The notes beneath the pieces were generated by a model, which was not told the origin of the DNA, did no database searches, and saw only the letters and a list, made by a program, of their open reading frames with translations. Shown here one piece after another: positions 55,347-63,801 of a stretch of DNA of 64,000 nucleotides (positions are counted from its first letter, which is position 1; each line of letters starts with the position of its first letter). The DNA lies in the NCBI RefSeq assembly GCF_025770765.1, contig NZ_JANZKY010000007.1:124001-188000 (forward strand), in the 5' to 3' direction. A program made the position numbers and the translations under genes. This DNA comes from Propionivibrio soli. Its GTDB lineage: Bacteria > Pseudomonadota > Gammaproteobacteria > Burkholderiales > Rhodocyclaceae.

Positions 55347-56039
55347 CTATTGTGAAAGCGCGTTCAACACCGGCGAGGAGAACTCCCGGCGGGCCAATAC
55401 GATGACGATGACCACCGTGGAGACGATGAAGAGCCACGGCGACACCATCCACGACATGACGGCCATGCCAAAATAGTAGGCGCGCAGGCCGCGGTTGAAG
55501 TCGTTGCCGGCACAGGTATTCACGGCGGCGAATTTGCGCGCGTGCCGTTCGAGTTCTTCCTGGTCGCCTTCCTGCGGCACGGCGCCGAGCGTGATCGACA
55601 GAATATTGAACTGGCGTAGCGCCCAGGTAAACTTGAAGTAGGCGACGACAAAGACGCCGAGCAGGATGAGCAGCTTGAGTTCGGTCGCTTCGCGCGACAT
55701 GCCGCGCGAAAACGGCAGCTCGGAGGTCATCGTCATCAGCTGGTCCAGGGCGCCAAGCGCGGCGAACAACGCCGCGATGATGTAGATCGACGTGTTGGCG
55801 TAAAAGGAAATACTGGTGAGCAGGTTGGCGATCAAGGCGACGTCGACGATGCGCGGGTTGCGGGTGAGCATCACGCGGCCCCAATTCAGGCGTAGCGCGT
55901 TGGTGGCTTCGTGCAAGGTCTTGCGCCGACTCCAGCCGCGCTCGACGACCTGCTCATAGCCGAACCAGCATGTCAGGAACCAGGCGAGCCCCGCCCAGTC
56001 CAGCCACGAAAACTTGTTCACAAAACTCGCAAGAGTCAT
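55347..56039 (-). CDS. DUF599 family integral membrane protein
   Basis: 230 residues. Helices at about 13-28, 68-86, 87-101, 122-140 and 196-218. FVNKFSWLDWAGLAWFLTCWFGYE and TCAGNDFNRGLRAYYFGMAVMSWMVSPW are conserved DUF599 segments. Function unknown. The ATG at 56039 fits the family; the reading to 56768 passes through another gene and was rejected. Confidence 0.9.
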   Translation of the reverse strand: MTLASFVNKFSWLDWAGLAWFLTCWFGYEQVVERGWSRRKTLHEATNALRLNWGRVMLTRNPRIVDVALIANLLTSISFYANTSIYIIAALFAALGALDQLMTMTSELPFSRGMSREATELKLLILLGVFVVAYFKFTWALRQFNILSITLGAVPQEGDQEELERHARKFAAVNTCAGNDFNRGLRAYYFGMAVMSWMVSPWLFIVSTVVIVIVLARREFSSPVLNALSQ

Positions 56040-56362
56040 ACGCGCGCCCGTATCGTTGTCGTTCGAAAAGCTGCGTCGTGCGGCTACGCCCCGCATGCGC
56101 TGCTGGGACGACGGCCTCCGTGACGTAAGAATAGCGGAGGCTGGAGCGGCCGGGTAGGGCGGATGTTTCGTGTGGGGATTGCGGGAAGCCAGGGTCTTTG
56201 CGGGCCAAATGAGCTTCCGCGTTTCCGGCGCTGGGCCCCGACGGACGCGCTGCAAGCTGTACCGCCTTCGCATGGCACAGCCCGAGGGCGCCTTTCCTGT
56301 ATTGCGTATCGCTCTATCGCTGGCTCTGTGCCGTGGACGGGTTTTCCTGGCGCCAGCTCCGC
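56040..56362. other. Intergenic stretch, no gene supported
   Basis: About 320 bases between two minus-strand genes. It presumably carries the DUF599 promoter. Short open frames on both strands have no ribosome-binding site or recognisable sequence. No strong terminator hairpin noticed. Confidence 0.4.
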
Positions 56363-56917
56363 CTAAAGGGTGAGCGACATTTTCAGGTTTTCTCGCGGGA
56401 CGGTGTACCGGTCGTCCCAATGACGTTCGACGATGGCGAACCCGGCTTTCTCGTAGAGATGCCGGGATTCCGGCAACTGATCGACGGTCCACAGGAAGAC
56501 TTTTTCGTGACCGCGGTCGCGACACCAGTCGAGCGCGCCGCGCAGCAGCGCCGAACCGGCGCCCAGGCCGTGATACTCCGGATCGACGATGAAGAACCGT
56601 AACTGCACACCGTCGGTGCCGGCATTCTTGCCGAGCATCGAGATCGAGCCAATGATCTCGTCCTTGAAATGCGCGGAAAGAATCAGATCTTCCTCGGGGT
56701 CGTAATGCTCGATGAAGTCGCAGATTTCGCGCGTGATAAGTATTTCGAACGGCGCGCCCGAACCCCACACCTTTGCGTAATAGCGTCCGTGCAGCTCACC
56801 CAGCCGGCCCACGAGACCCGGTGTGTAGCCGCGCAGCAGGCGGATGCCGGAGGGCAGGGGAGCGGCCCGTTGCGTTCGCGGGCGAGACGTTTCGGTGGTG
56901 GCTGTTTGCATGGGCAT
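56363..56917 (-). CDS. GNAT-family acetyltransferase
   Basis: 184 residues. The GNAT fold is clear from LRFFIVDPEYHGLGAGSALLRGALDWCRDRG, with the acetyl-CoA motif A (GLGAGSALL), then LWTVDQLPESRHLYEKAGF. The substrate is unknown. I chose the ATG at 56917, where AAGGA (part of the TrmB gene's last codons) sits 7 bases away. It starts 4 bases after the stop of the TrmB-type gene, so the two form an operon. Confidence 0.9.
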   Translation of the reverse strand: MPMQTATTETSRPRTQRAAPLPSGIRLLRGYTPGLVGRLGELHGRYYAKVWGSGAPFEILITREICDFIEHYDPEEDLILSAHFKDEIIGSISMLGKNAGTDGVQLRFFIVDPEYHGLGAGSALLRGALDWCRDRGHEKVFLWTVDQLPESRHLYEKAGFAIVERHWDDRYTVPRENLKMSLTL

Positions 56918-56921
56918 GATT

Positions 56922-57722
56922 TCATCCTTCAAAAGACGTGGCTTCGCACCACAGGTGTTCGAAAGCCAAATTCAACATCGCGACGGCGCCGCGGTTGCGA
57001 ATGGCGACAGCGGTGAAGCTCGGCGGGCCGCCAGCCGGGTCCTGCATGGAAACGAGCACGATCTCGTCGTCGAACGACTGCATTTTCAGCGGCAACTCGG
57101 GCACGACACGGATTTCCATGCCCATTTGCCGATACTGCGCCAGCCAACTGCGGACAGAGGCATCGACCAGCGTTGGCTCGTCGCACAATGAGCGATAACG
57201 CAACCCGCTGGCGATTGGTGTGCGCATGAAGGCGTCGTTCTGTTGCTCGGAAAGGATCAGCGGGCTCTTGATGCATGAATTCACGCTTTTGCGCGCTCCC
57301 TGTGCCAGAGCGACGGCGCGGTGCGCGATTCGCGCCGCGCCGCTAAGGACCTCGACATAAGCGAGCGGATCGTTATGCGAACGGCCTTGCGCGAAAACAG
57401 GGGCCAGTTGTACCGCCAGATTCGTTGCGAGGGCGGCGGACTCCTGCTTTCGACGTTCGAGGTCGGCGGCTGTTTCGGAAGCCAGATATTCAAGCGCGAC
57501 GTGCGGATCGACGGCGGCAAAGGCTTTCGGATTCGTTCCGTACTCGATGCATAGTCCTTTGGCAACGAGCGAAGCGAGAACATCGTAGGCGCGTTGGCGG
57601 GGAATCTTCGCGCGTGCGGCGACTTCGGGCGGCGTCAGGCTGCTGCGCCCGAGCAGGGAAAGGTAGGCGCCAGCCTCATAGGCCGTAAGTCCCAGCGGAA
57701 TCAGTGTCTGAGGATCGATCAT
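56922..57722 (-). CDS. TrmB-family transcriptional regulator
   Basis: 266 residues. The winged-helix TrmB N-terminus reads LIPLGLTAYEAGAYLSLLGR then TPPEVAARAKIPRQRAYDVLASLVAKGL, followed by the C-terminal effector domain (residues about 100-266). Such regulators are common in archaea and less so in proteobacteria, where they usually repress sugar or acetyl-transfer genes. The ATG at 57722 lies 16 bases downstream of a perfect inverted repeat, the likely operator. It is transcribed together with the GNAT gene. Confidence 0.85.
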   Translation of the reverse strand: MIDPQTLIPLGLTAYEAGAYLSLLGRSSLTPPEVAARAKIPRQRAYDVLASLVAKGLCIEYGTNPKAFAAVDPHVALEYLASETAADLERRKQESAALATNLAVQLAPVFAQGRSHNDPLAYVEVLSGAARIAHRAVALAQGARKSVNSCIKSPLILSEQQNDAFMRTPIASGLRYRSLCDEPTLVDASVRSWLAQYRQMGMEIRVVPELPLKMQSFDDEIVLVSMQDPAGGPPSFTAVAIRNRGAVAMLNLAFEHLWCEATSFEG

Positions 57723-57738
57723 GATCGTCGTTTTGTGT

Positions 57739-57760
57739 GTCACCACGTAATAGTGGTGAC
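57739..57760 (-). promoter_or_regulatory. Operator-like inverted repeat at the TrmB-GNAT promoter
   Basis: GTCACCAC, 6 bases (GTAATA), GTGGTGAC: a perfect 8-bp inverted repeat, ending 17 bp before the TrmB ATG. Placement next to the start is typical of an autorepressor site. That the TrmB protein binds it is inferred. Confidence 0.65.
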
Positions 57761-57782
57761 TATATGGCGAGAGCTTACGGAA

Positions 57783-57817
57783 TGCAAGCACAGAAATCAT
57801 TTCCGTGGATGCTTGCA
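57783..57817. repeat. Inverted repeat TGCAAGCA-N19-TGCTTGCA
   Basis: A perfect 8-bp inverted repeat with a 19-base spacer in the divergent region between TrmB and TetR genes. It may be a second regulatory site or a hairpin; function unknown. Confidence 0.4.
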
Positions 57818-57840
57818 CATGGTCATTTCGCCTGTCATAA

Positions 57841-57872
57841 TGAATAAATATTCATTCACCGATTCATATAAT
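57841..57872 (+). promoter_or_regulatory. Candidate TetR operator and -10 element
   Basis: TGAATA-AA-TATTCA (57841-57854) is a perfect 6-bp inverted repeat, followed by a consensus -10 TATAAT at 57867-57872. A transcript would begin close to the ATG at 57879, so the message may be leaderless. No good -35 is seen, which fits an atypical or activated promoter. Confidence 0.5.
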
Positions 57873-57878
57873 TCTGTA

Positions 57879-58523
57879 ATGACTGCAAAAACAAACCGAC
57901 GCAATGCGCGTGAAGTGCTGCCTCCTGAAGAGCGCAGGGAACGGTTGTTTGCTGCAGCCAGCCGAGTATTCGCCTCCCGCGGATTTGCCGGAACCAAAAT
58001 TTCCGACATCGCGCAAGCCGCCGGCATCTCGCAGGGGCTGATGTACCGCTACTTCGACTCGAAAGAGACTTTGTTTACGGAGCTGATCGCACATTCGTTC
58101 GCCCGCTTGAACGCCGCGGCCGCCATGCTGGAGAAAATGCCGGCACCCGCTGACGAAAAGATTCTGCTTGCTCTGCGGCAGGTGATCGGCGGCATGCGTG
58201 ACGATCCGGCCTTCCCCGAACGCGTCTTGCTGATTGCGCAGGCGTCGATCAGCGAGGGCATTCCGGCAGCGACCAAGGCCGTCATCGCCTCAGAAAGCAT
58301 GAAGCCTTACGAGGCTGTGGCCCGCATCATGGCGGCGGGGCAGCATGAAGGCACGGTAGGGGAAGGCGAACCGATGGAACTCTCAACGCTGTTCTGGACG
58401 ACGATCAAAGGGCTCGCCTTGCATCGCGTCTCGCAAGGAGATCGATTCCGGGCACCCGACACGGCGATCATCAGCCGCTTATTCTTGACGACAAAACGGC
58501 AAGAGGAGCCGAAAAATGATTGA
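57879..58523 (+). CDS. TetR-family transcriptional repressor
   Basis: 214 residues. The HTH is at about 18-65 (LFAAASRVFASRGFAGTKISDIAQAAGISQGLMYRYFDSKETLF). The C-terminal half is the usual variable ligand domain. I chose the ATG at 57879 because the earlier in-frame ATG (57840) would place the operator and TATAAT inside the gene. The stop overlaps the hydrolase gene by 8 bp, so both are co-regulated, probably with autorepression. Confidence 0.92.
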   Translation: MTAKTNRRNAREVLPPEERRERLFAAASRVFASRGFAGTKISDIAQAAGISQGLMYRYFDSKETLFTELIAHSFARLNAAAAMLEKMPAPADEKILLALRQVIGGMRDDPAFPERVLLIAQASISEGIPAATKAVIASESMKPYEAVARIMAAGQHEGTVGEGEPMELSTLFWTTIKGLALHRVSQGDRFRAPDTAIISRLFLTTKRQEEPKND

Positions 58524-59409
58524 AGCATCGGCCGCCGAAGGCTGCACCGCATACGGGAGTCCCCGCATTGCGGATACCGCACGTGGCCGCGTGGAGTACG
58601 CCGATTTCGGAGAAGGGCCTGCGGTCGTTGCGCTGCATGGCGCCATGGGCGGTTACGATCAAAGTGCCATTCTCGCGCATACCGTACTTGGCGGCCGGAA
58701 CCGCATCATTGCCATCTCCCGCCCCGGTTATCTCGGTACGCCGCTCTCTTCGGGGCGTTCGCCGGACGAGCAGGCCGATCTTGTCGCTGCGCTGCTCGAT
58801 TTGCTGAGCATCGAGCGGGCAGGGGTAATAGCAATATCCGGTGGCGGACCGTGCGCGCTCGCGTTCGCCCACCGTCATCCTGAACGGTGCAGTGCGCTTG
58901 TCCTCATCTCGACGGTAAGCGGGCCGAATCCGGTCTCGATTCCTTTGCGATTCCAGATCATGAAGCTCGCGGCACGTATCCCGCCACTTGTCTCGCGTAT
59001 GCGGGCCAAGGCGCTTGCAAACCTCGAAGCCACGGCAGCGCGGTCGGTCAGGGACGCCGTCTGTCGGCAGCGCATGCTGAACCATCCCTCCGCGCGCCGC
59101 CTGTTCGTCGCTCTGACCGAGAGCCTGTTCGACCGGATGGCGAAGCGCCTGGTCGGGACGGACAACGACATCCGTGTGACAGCTTCTGCAACGTTTCCCT
59201 TGGAGGAGGTCGCGGTGCCGACCTTGATCGTACACGGTACCTGCGACGAGCGCGTCGACTTCATGACTCACGCCGCGGCGGCGCGAGCCCGAATTCCGGG
59301 GGCGCGATTACTAAGGCTGGAAGGTGGCGAGCATGCGGCCATCTTCACGCATCGTGATCAAGCCAGGGAAGGCATAAGCCGCTTTCTCCGGGACGTCCCG
59401 CCACGTTAA
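58516..59409 (+). CDS. Alpha/beta hydrolase
   Basis: 297 residues. Nucleophile elbow AISGGGPCALAF (Ser in a modified G-x-S-x-G, with Ala at the first position), oxyanion segment LHGAMGGYDQS, acid in TLIVHGTCDERVDF and His in LEGGEHAAIF. It probably hydrolyses a small ester, lactone or similar compound; which one is unknown. It starts inside the last codons of tetR, so expression is coupled to that repressor. Confidence 0.88.
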   Translation: MIEASAAEGCTAYGSPRIADTARGRVEYADFGEGPAVVALHGAMGGYDQSAILAHTVLGGRNRIIAISRPGYLGTPLSSGRSPDEQADLVAALLDLLSIERAGVIAISGGGPCALAFAHRHPERCSALVLISTVSGPNPVSIPLRFQIMKLAARIPPLVSRMRAKALANLEATAARSVRDAVCRQRMLNHPSARRLFVALTESLFDRMAKRLVGTDNDIRVTASATFPLEEVAVPTLIVHGTCDERVDFMTHAAAARARIPGARLLRLEGGEHAAIFTHRDQAREGISRFLRDVPPR

Positions 59410-59521
59410 CGGCCGAAGGGCATCTATCAGGCTGTCGATGAGCCGGCAGGGGAAGCGAACGGTCAGCGCATTGCCAATCGCCCTTCATTTGGTGACCAAG
59501 ATACACCTTTGGCATGGAATG

Positions 59522-59566
59522 GTTGCGCCGCGCAACTACCTGGCTTAGAATGTTGCTTAACGCAAC
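59522..59566 (+). promoter_or_regulatory. Tandem MarR-type operators
   Basis: Two 15-bp palindromes share the pattern GTTGC-N5-GCAAC: GTTGCGCCGCGCAAC (59522-59536) and GTTGCTTAACGCAAC (59552-59566). Their centres are 30 bp apart and the second ends 14 bp before the MarR ATG. This is the expected layout for a self-regulated MarR repressor; binding is inferred. Confidence 0.7.
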
Positions 59567-59580
59567 TAATTCGGCCGATC

Positions 59581-60024
59581 ATGACTTCCTCCGTCGCTCG
59601 CCAGTTTCGCGATCTGGTATGCCTGTACAACCAGCATCAGCGCCGTTTTCTGCATAGTCGCGGCTTGCCGCCGCAGCAGCATATGCTGATTCTTCTCCTA
59701 CATCGCGGGCCGATCACGCAGGGTGACCTCGGCCGCATCATCGGCCTCGACAAGAGTTGGGTCAGCCGTGTCGTCGACCGATTCGTGGCCGACGGGTTGG
59801 TCGAGAGAGAGCCGGCTGAGCATGATCGGCGCAGCGTCCTGCTCAATCTCACAGCGCTCGGGACGGAACAAGCCGAAAGCATCGATGCGATGCTCGACGA
59901 GTTTGCCGACCGGCTGTTCGGCGACTTGCCGCCCGAGACGCAAAAGCGTATCGGCAAGACGCTCGATGTCCTGACGGAGACGCTGTGGCAGCGAGGCGCC
60001 GCCGTATTCGGCAAGGGGGCTTGA
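59581..60024 (+). CDS. MarR-family transcriptional regulator
   Basis: 147 residues. The winged helix is at about 30-100: QQHMLILLLHRGPITQGDLGRIIGLDKSWVSRVVDRFVADGLVERE, then HDRRSVLLNLTALG. The ATG at 59581 follows the tandem operators. Its stop overlaps the MFS gene (TGATG), so the pair forms a repressor-exporter operon, commonly for drug or phenolic compounds. Confidence 0.93.
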   Translation: MTSSVARQFRDLVCLYNQHQRRFLHSRGLPPQQHMLILLLHRGPITQGDLGRIIGLDKSWVSRVVDRFVADGLVEREPAEHDRRSVLLNLTALGTEQAESIDAMLDEFADRLFGDLPPETQKRIGKTLDVLTETLWQRGAAVFGKGA

Positions 60025-61589
60025 TGGACCGCCCGCAACGCAGCTTCCGCGCCTCGTTTGCCGCGATGGCCGGGCTTTGCCTTTCCGTCGTTTTGATCGC
60101 GATCAACGGCACCGTTGTCGGTACGGCGCTGCCGCGCATCGTTGCCGAATTGCGCGGCTATGACCTCTATCCGTGGGCCGCATCGGCATTTCTGATGGGC
60201 AACGCGGCGATGATTCCGATCGCCGGCCGGCTCGGCGATCTTTATGGTCGCAAGCCTTTCGTGCTTGCTGCGATCACTGCGTTCGCCCTGGCTTCGGCAG
60301 TTTGCGGCATGTCGGGGACGATGCTCCAGTTCGTGCTGGCGCGCGGACTGCAGGGGCTTGCTGGCGGCATGCTGGTGGGTGTCGTGTTCGCGTGCGTTCC
60401 CGATATTTTTCCGGACTTGCTGCAGCGCGTGCGTTGGCAGGTGATGCTTTCCGCAAGCTTCGGCATCGCGACGGCCGTGGGGCCGTCCCTCGGTGGTTGG
60501 ATGACCGAACACCTTGGCTGGAGGAGCGTCTTCTACGTCAATCTGCCGGTAGCCTTGGCCGCAGTGCCAGTCATCGCCTGGTTTTTGCCACACGTGGTGC
60601 ATCACGACAACGAGGACCGCAGCATCGACTGGCTCGGTGCGCTGTTTTTGACAGCGGCCATCTGCGGGCTGCTGCTCTCGGCCGAATACAGCCAGCGCCA
60701 CGGCTTTGCTGCGCCGTTATCTATTGGTTCTTGGGCGGCGACTGTGGCCTTCGGCATCGCATTCTTCCGTCATCAATATCGAACTTCGGCACCCATCGTG
60801 CCGCCGGATGTGATGGAAAATCAAGGCGCGCGCAAGCTGATGCTGCTAGGGGTCATGACCGGCTTCACGATGTTCGTGATGGTCTTCTACATCCCGCTTC
60901 TCCTGCAGGGAAGTTTTGGGCAGTCGCCAAAGCAGGCGGGTTTCGTGATGACGCCACTGCTTGTGTGCATCACGGTGGGCAGTATCGCCAACGGCCGGAT
61001 TCTGCCGCACCTGCGGCGGGCAGAGCGGCTCATCGCTTGGGGGCAGATGGGCACGCTAGTGAGCTGCCTGTTACTGGCTTTGCTCAATGCCGATATGCCG
61101 AGTGGCTGGATGATGGCGATCTTCGCGCTCTGCGGAATCAGCCTTGGATTTCAGCTCCCCAACCTGACGTTACAGATGATGGAAGTGGCGGGGCGGACGA
61201 ATTTCGGCGTTGCTTCGGCACTGATCCAGGCCACGCGCATGATCGGCAGCATGATTGGCGTATGCGTCGCCAGCGTCCTTGTCAACGGGGTATATGCCAG
61301 GGGGTTGAAAGACGCATTGGCTAGACTCCACATTGCCAACCCGGAGGTCGCCGAGTTGGCGTCATCCCCGCAAGTTCTCATTCGCGAACAGGACCGGGCG
61401 GCGCTGCAGTCACTGGCTCACCAGGCAGGAATCGACACGGCACCGCTCCTCGACGCGGCGCGTCATGCACTGACCAACGGCGTTCGCGCTTCCTTCCTGT
61501 TGTGCGTGTTGATCGCTGCGATCAGCATCGCGGTCAGCTTGCGCTTGCCGCGCTATGGGGTGCGGACAGCAGTTCAGGGGGCGGACTGA
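60024..61589 (+). CDS. MFS transporter (DHA2-type drug efflux)
   Basis: 521 residues with about 14 membrane helices, as in the DHA2 drug:H+ antiporters. Motif A appears as GRLGDLYGRKPFVLA, and motif C-like GPSLGGWMTEHLGWRSVFYVNLPV is the conserved DHA2 region. It should export toxic compounds using the proton gradient. Regulation by the co-transcribed MarR protein is likely. Its 3' end overlaps the end of the convergent xylR by 16 bp. Confidence 0.9.
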   Translation: MDRPQRSFRASFAAMAGLCLSVVLIAINGTVVGTALPRIVAELRGYDLYPWAASAFLMGNAAMIPIAGRLGDLYGRKPFVLAAITAFALASAVCGMSGTMLQFVLARGLQGLAGGMLVGVVFACVPDIFPDLLQRVRWQVMLSASFGIATAVGPSLGGWMTEHLGWRSVFYVNLPVALAAVPVIAWFLPHVVHHDNEDRSIDWLGALFLTAAICGLLLSAEYSQRHGFAAPLSIGSWAATVAFGIAFFRHQYRTSAPIVPPDVMENQGARKLMLLGVMTGFTMFVMVFYIPLLLQGSFGQSPKQAGFVMTPLLVCITVGSIANGRILPHLRRAERLIAWGQMGTLVSCLLLALLNADMPSGWMMAIFALCGISLGFQLPNLTLQMMEVAGRTNFGVASALIQATRMIGSMIGVCVASVLVNGVYARGLKDALARLHIANPEVAELASSPQVLIREQDRAALQSLAHQAGIDTAPLLDAARHALTNGVRASFLLCVLIAAISIAVSLRLPRYGVRTAVQGAD

Positions 61590-62809
61590 ACCGCGCCTGA
61601 ATTACTCGCCGGACGCGCCGGTCTGGAAACATACGAACGCGCCCCTTGAAAATCCAGCGGCGAGCAACCGAGTTCGCGCCGGAACACGGCGTACATGTAC
61701 TGCAACGTCGTGAAGCCGCTACGCTCGGCGACCTCAGCGCACGAAAGATTTCCCGATTCGAGCAGTTGCCGAGCGAGTTGAAGCTTGAAGGCGAGAATCT
61801 CATCGTGCGTGGTGTAGCCGAACTGCTTGCGAAAATGCGTATCCAGCGTCGTGCGCGACACGCCGACGTAATCCGCCACCTGCGCTACCTTCACCCCCTG
61901 TGCGGCGAACTGGCGAATGTAATGCCGCGCGCGCATGACGTGTGGGTCGTAAATCGGCTGATGGCGCGAGGAGGCCTGCGCATTGACGCCTTCAGGGGGC
62001 ACGAGAACCCGGCGTGTCTTGATCGGCGCGCCGACCAGCATCTGGTGCAGCAGGCCTGCAGCGATACGCCCCATCTTGCGCGTGCCCTGCGTGACGGAAC
62101 TGATCGGGATCCGGGTCAGCATGCGAAGTTGCGCATCATCGTCGATGCCGGCGATGGCCACCTCTTCGGGAACCGCGATGCCATCCATGATGCACGCCTG
62201 CAGGATCTGGCGTGCGCGGGAGTCGGTGACAGCGATGATGCCAATCGGCTTCGGCAAGGCGCGCAGCCAATCGATCAGGTTGTCGAGGATCGCGCCCCAG
62301 TCGAGAGCGAACGTCGGCAGGCCATCGAATACCTCTGCCTGTAGGCCGTCGGCTTCCACGAGGCTGACGAACGCCTTGGCGCGTTCTTGTGCCCAACGGT
62401 TGGTCGGCGCGGGCGGCATGCTGTAGAGCGCGAAGCGCTGCAGGCCCATGTCTATCAGATGCTGGTAGGCGGCCGCGACGAGCTTGGCGTTGTCGGTGGC
62501 GACGTATGGGATCCCGGGCGGGTAGTCGGCGGCGAGCTGGTACGAGCCGCCAACTCCGATCACCGGCATATGGCGCTGCTCGAGTAGAACGTCCATCGCC
62601 GGATCGTCGAAATCGGCAATGACGCCGTCGCCGGCCCAGGAAAAGACGCTTTGCGGCTCCGAGCGGAAATCCTCATAGAGCAGCATGTCCCAGACGATGC
62701 GGGTTGAGCGCACGTAGTCGCAGACACCGGAAATGATGTCGCGGCCATACGCGCCTTTCCCCTTCAGCATGAGAGCGACTCGGAACGCCTTGACCTTGTT
62801 TGACCCCAT
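61574..62809 (-). CDS. xylR: XylR-type AraC-family regulator with LacI-like sugar-binding domain
   Basis: 411 residues. The N-terminal part (about 8-270) is a periplasmic-binding-protein/LacI-like sensor: VALMLKGKGAYGRDIISGVCDYV, AGIDDDAQLRMLTRIPISSVTQG. The C-terminal part (about 290-395) is an AraC HTH pair (VAQVADYVGVSRTTLDTHFRKQFG, AEVAERSGFTTLQYMYAVFRRELG). This is the XylR design, which activates xylose genes on binding D-xylose; the ligand here could differ. GGAG precedes the ATG. Its former target genes on the other side (63.0-64.0 kb) are broken. Confidence 0.92.
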   Translation of the reverse strand: MGSNKVKAFRVALMLKGKGAYGRDIISGVCDYVRSTRIVWDMLLYEDFRSEPQSVFSWAGDGVIADFDDPAMDVLLEQRHMPVIGVGGSYQLAADYPPGIPYVATDNAKLVAAAYQHLIDMGLQRFALYSMPPAPTNRWAQERAKAFVSLVEADGLQAEVFDGLPTFALDWGAILDNLIDWLRALPKPIGIIAVTDSRARQILQACIMDGIAVPEEVAIAGIDDDAQLRMLTRIPISSVTQGTRKMGRIAAGLLHQMLVGAPIKTRRVLVPPEGVNAQASSRHQPIYDPHVMRARHYIRQFAAQGVKVAQVADYVGVSRTTLDTHFRKQFGYTTHDEILAFKLQLARQLLESGNLSCAEVAERSGFTTLQYMYAVFRRELGCSPLDFQGARSYVSRPARPASNSGAVQSAP

Positions 62810-63056
62810 GGTTTCTCCGTATCCGCTTGAGGTGACGCCTGCGTCGAGAGAGTCAGTATAAGCCGCCAAAAAACGAAGTTTCCGAAAATCGGCGTTAGCG
62901 TGCATTGCTTGAAAAAAACGTAAAGCCGGTTGCGAAAACGTGCGGCGTAGAATCGGCCACACTAAGTTGTTAATCAGGGATGCGACGGCTGTACGGCGGT
63001 GGTTTTACCAGGCGCGTCGCTTGGGCAAAAACACGGAGCAGAACAAAGGAAACGCT

Positions 63057-63250
63057 ATGAGGATCAGCAGGTTCGTCGTTCAATCGGCGCTCGCCGCGTC
63101 GGTATTGCTTTCCCGCTTGCTCAGGCCGAAACCGTGAAGACGTTGCTGGTGGAACCCGACACGGTGGCGAGCAAGGATTACTGCAATGCCGTGCAGAAGG
63201 CATTCGAAGCGCGCAACCCGGGTATCACGGTCGAGACGCAGTACTTCTGA
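63057..63250 (+). pseudogene. Remnant of a sugar ABC transporter solute-binding protein
   Basis: From the ATG at 63057 (AAAGGAA upstream) the reading starts as a signal peptide, MRISRFVVQSALAASVLL. The expected continuation GIAFPLAQAE and then TVKTLLVEPDTVASKDYCNA with QKAFEARNPGITVETQYF is in a second frame and stops at 63250. So a frameshift near 63105 and a truncation after about 60 residues leave only the signal peptide and first strand of a family 1-type sugar-binding protein. It lies divergent from xylR, as its target would. Confidence 0.7.
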
Positions 63251-63560
63251 AGTGCTCTAGCCAAGAGGCTACTGCAACACCCAATTCGATGTTCCACGAA
63301 GAATCTACTGCCTTCGTAATCTTTGCCTCTTTGCGCCTTTGAGGTGGACGTAGGTTTTTCGTCTGTCATTCATCGCCCTGGATTACGTAATTGACGAACA
63401 AAGATCAGTCTGATGGCGTCGAAACGTTATCTAGTAAGTCCTTGAATGTAAAGAATTTTATGTGTATCCGTGCTTGTGAATAAACGTTAAAGCCGCTGAG
63501 CGTTGCTCTTGCTCGTTCGCCCCTTAATCCGGGGTGCGCTGCCGTCTCCGGAATGCGTAC
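63251..63560. other. Low-GC spacer in a degraded sugar locus
   Basis: About 310 bases, clearly AT-richer than the rest of the window, with no gene supported. It separates the binding-protein remnant from a LacI remnant and may be the scar of deletions. Confidence 0.45.
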
Positions 63561-63737
63561 ATGATTACCCTCAAGGAAATTGCCGAAGTCGCAAGAGTCT
63601 CCCGGGGAACCGTGGAACCGGTGCGGCAACTCGTTGACTACTTGATGCACGGCGAGCTTCCCGAGGAACCCATTCAATATACGCGGGCCGAAATCCTTAT
63701 CCGGCAAAGCCTTTCGAATTTGACGCAAACCCCATGA
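63561..63737 (+). pseudogene. Internally deleted LacI-family regulator
   Basis: 58 residues. MITLKEIAEVARVSRGTV is the LacI helix-turn-helix; it runs directly into QLVDYLMHGELPEEPIQYTR and AEILIRQSL, which is how a LacI-type protein of about 340 residues ends. Nearly the whole sugar-binding domain, some 270 residues, is missing in frame. The product would bind DNA poorly or not at all because dimerisation and hinge parts are lost. Confidence 0.75.
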
Positions 63738-63801
63738 CCTGGCGCCAGCCGGGAAAAGACCCTGGCAGACCCAAGAACTACGCCTGAACGAGGAAACCGT
63801 A

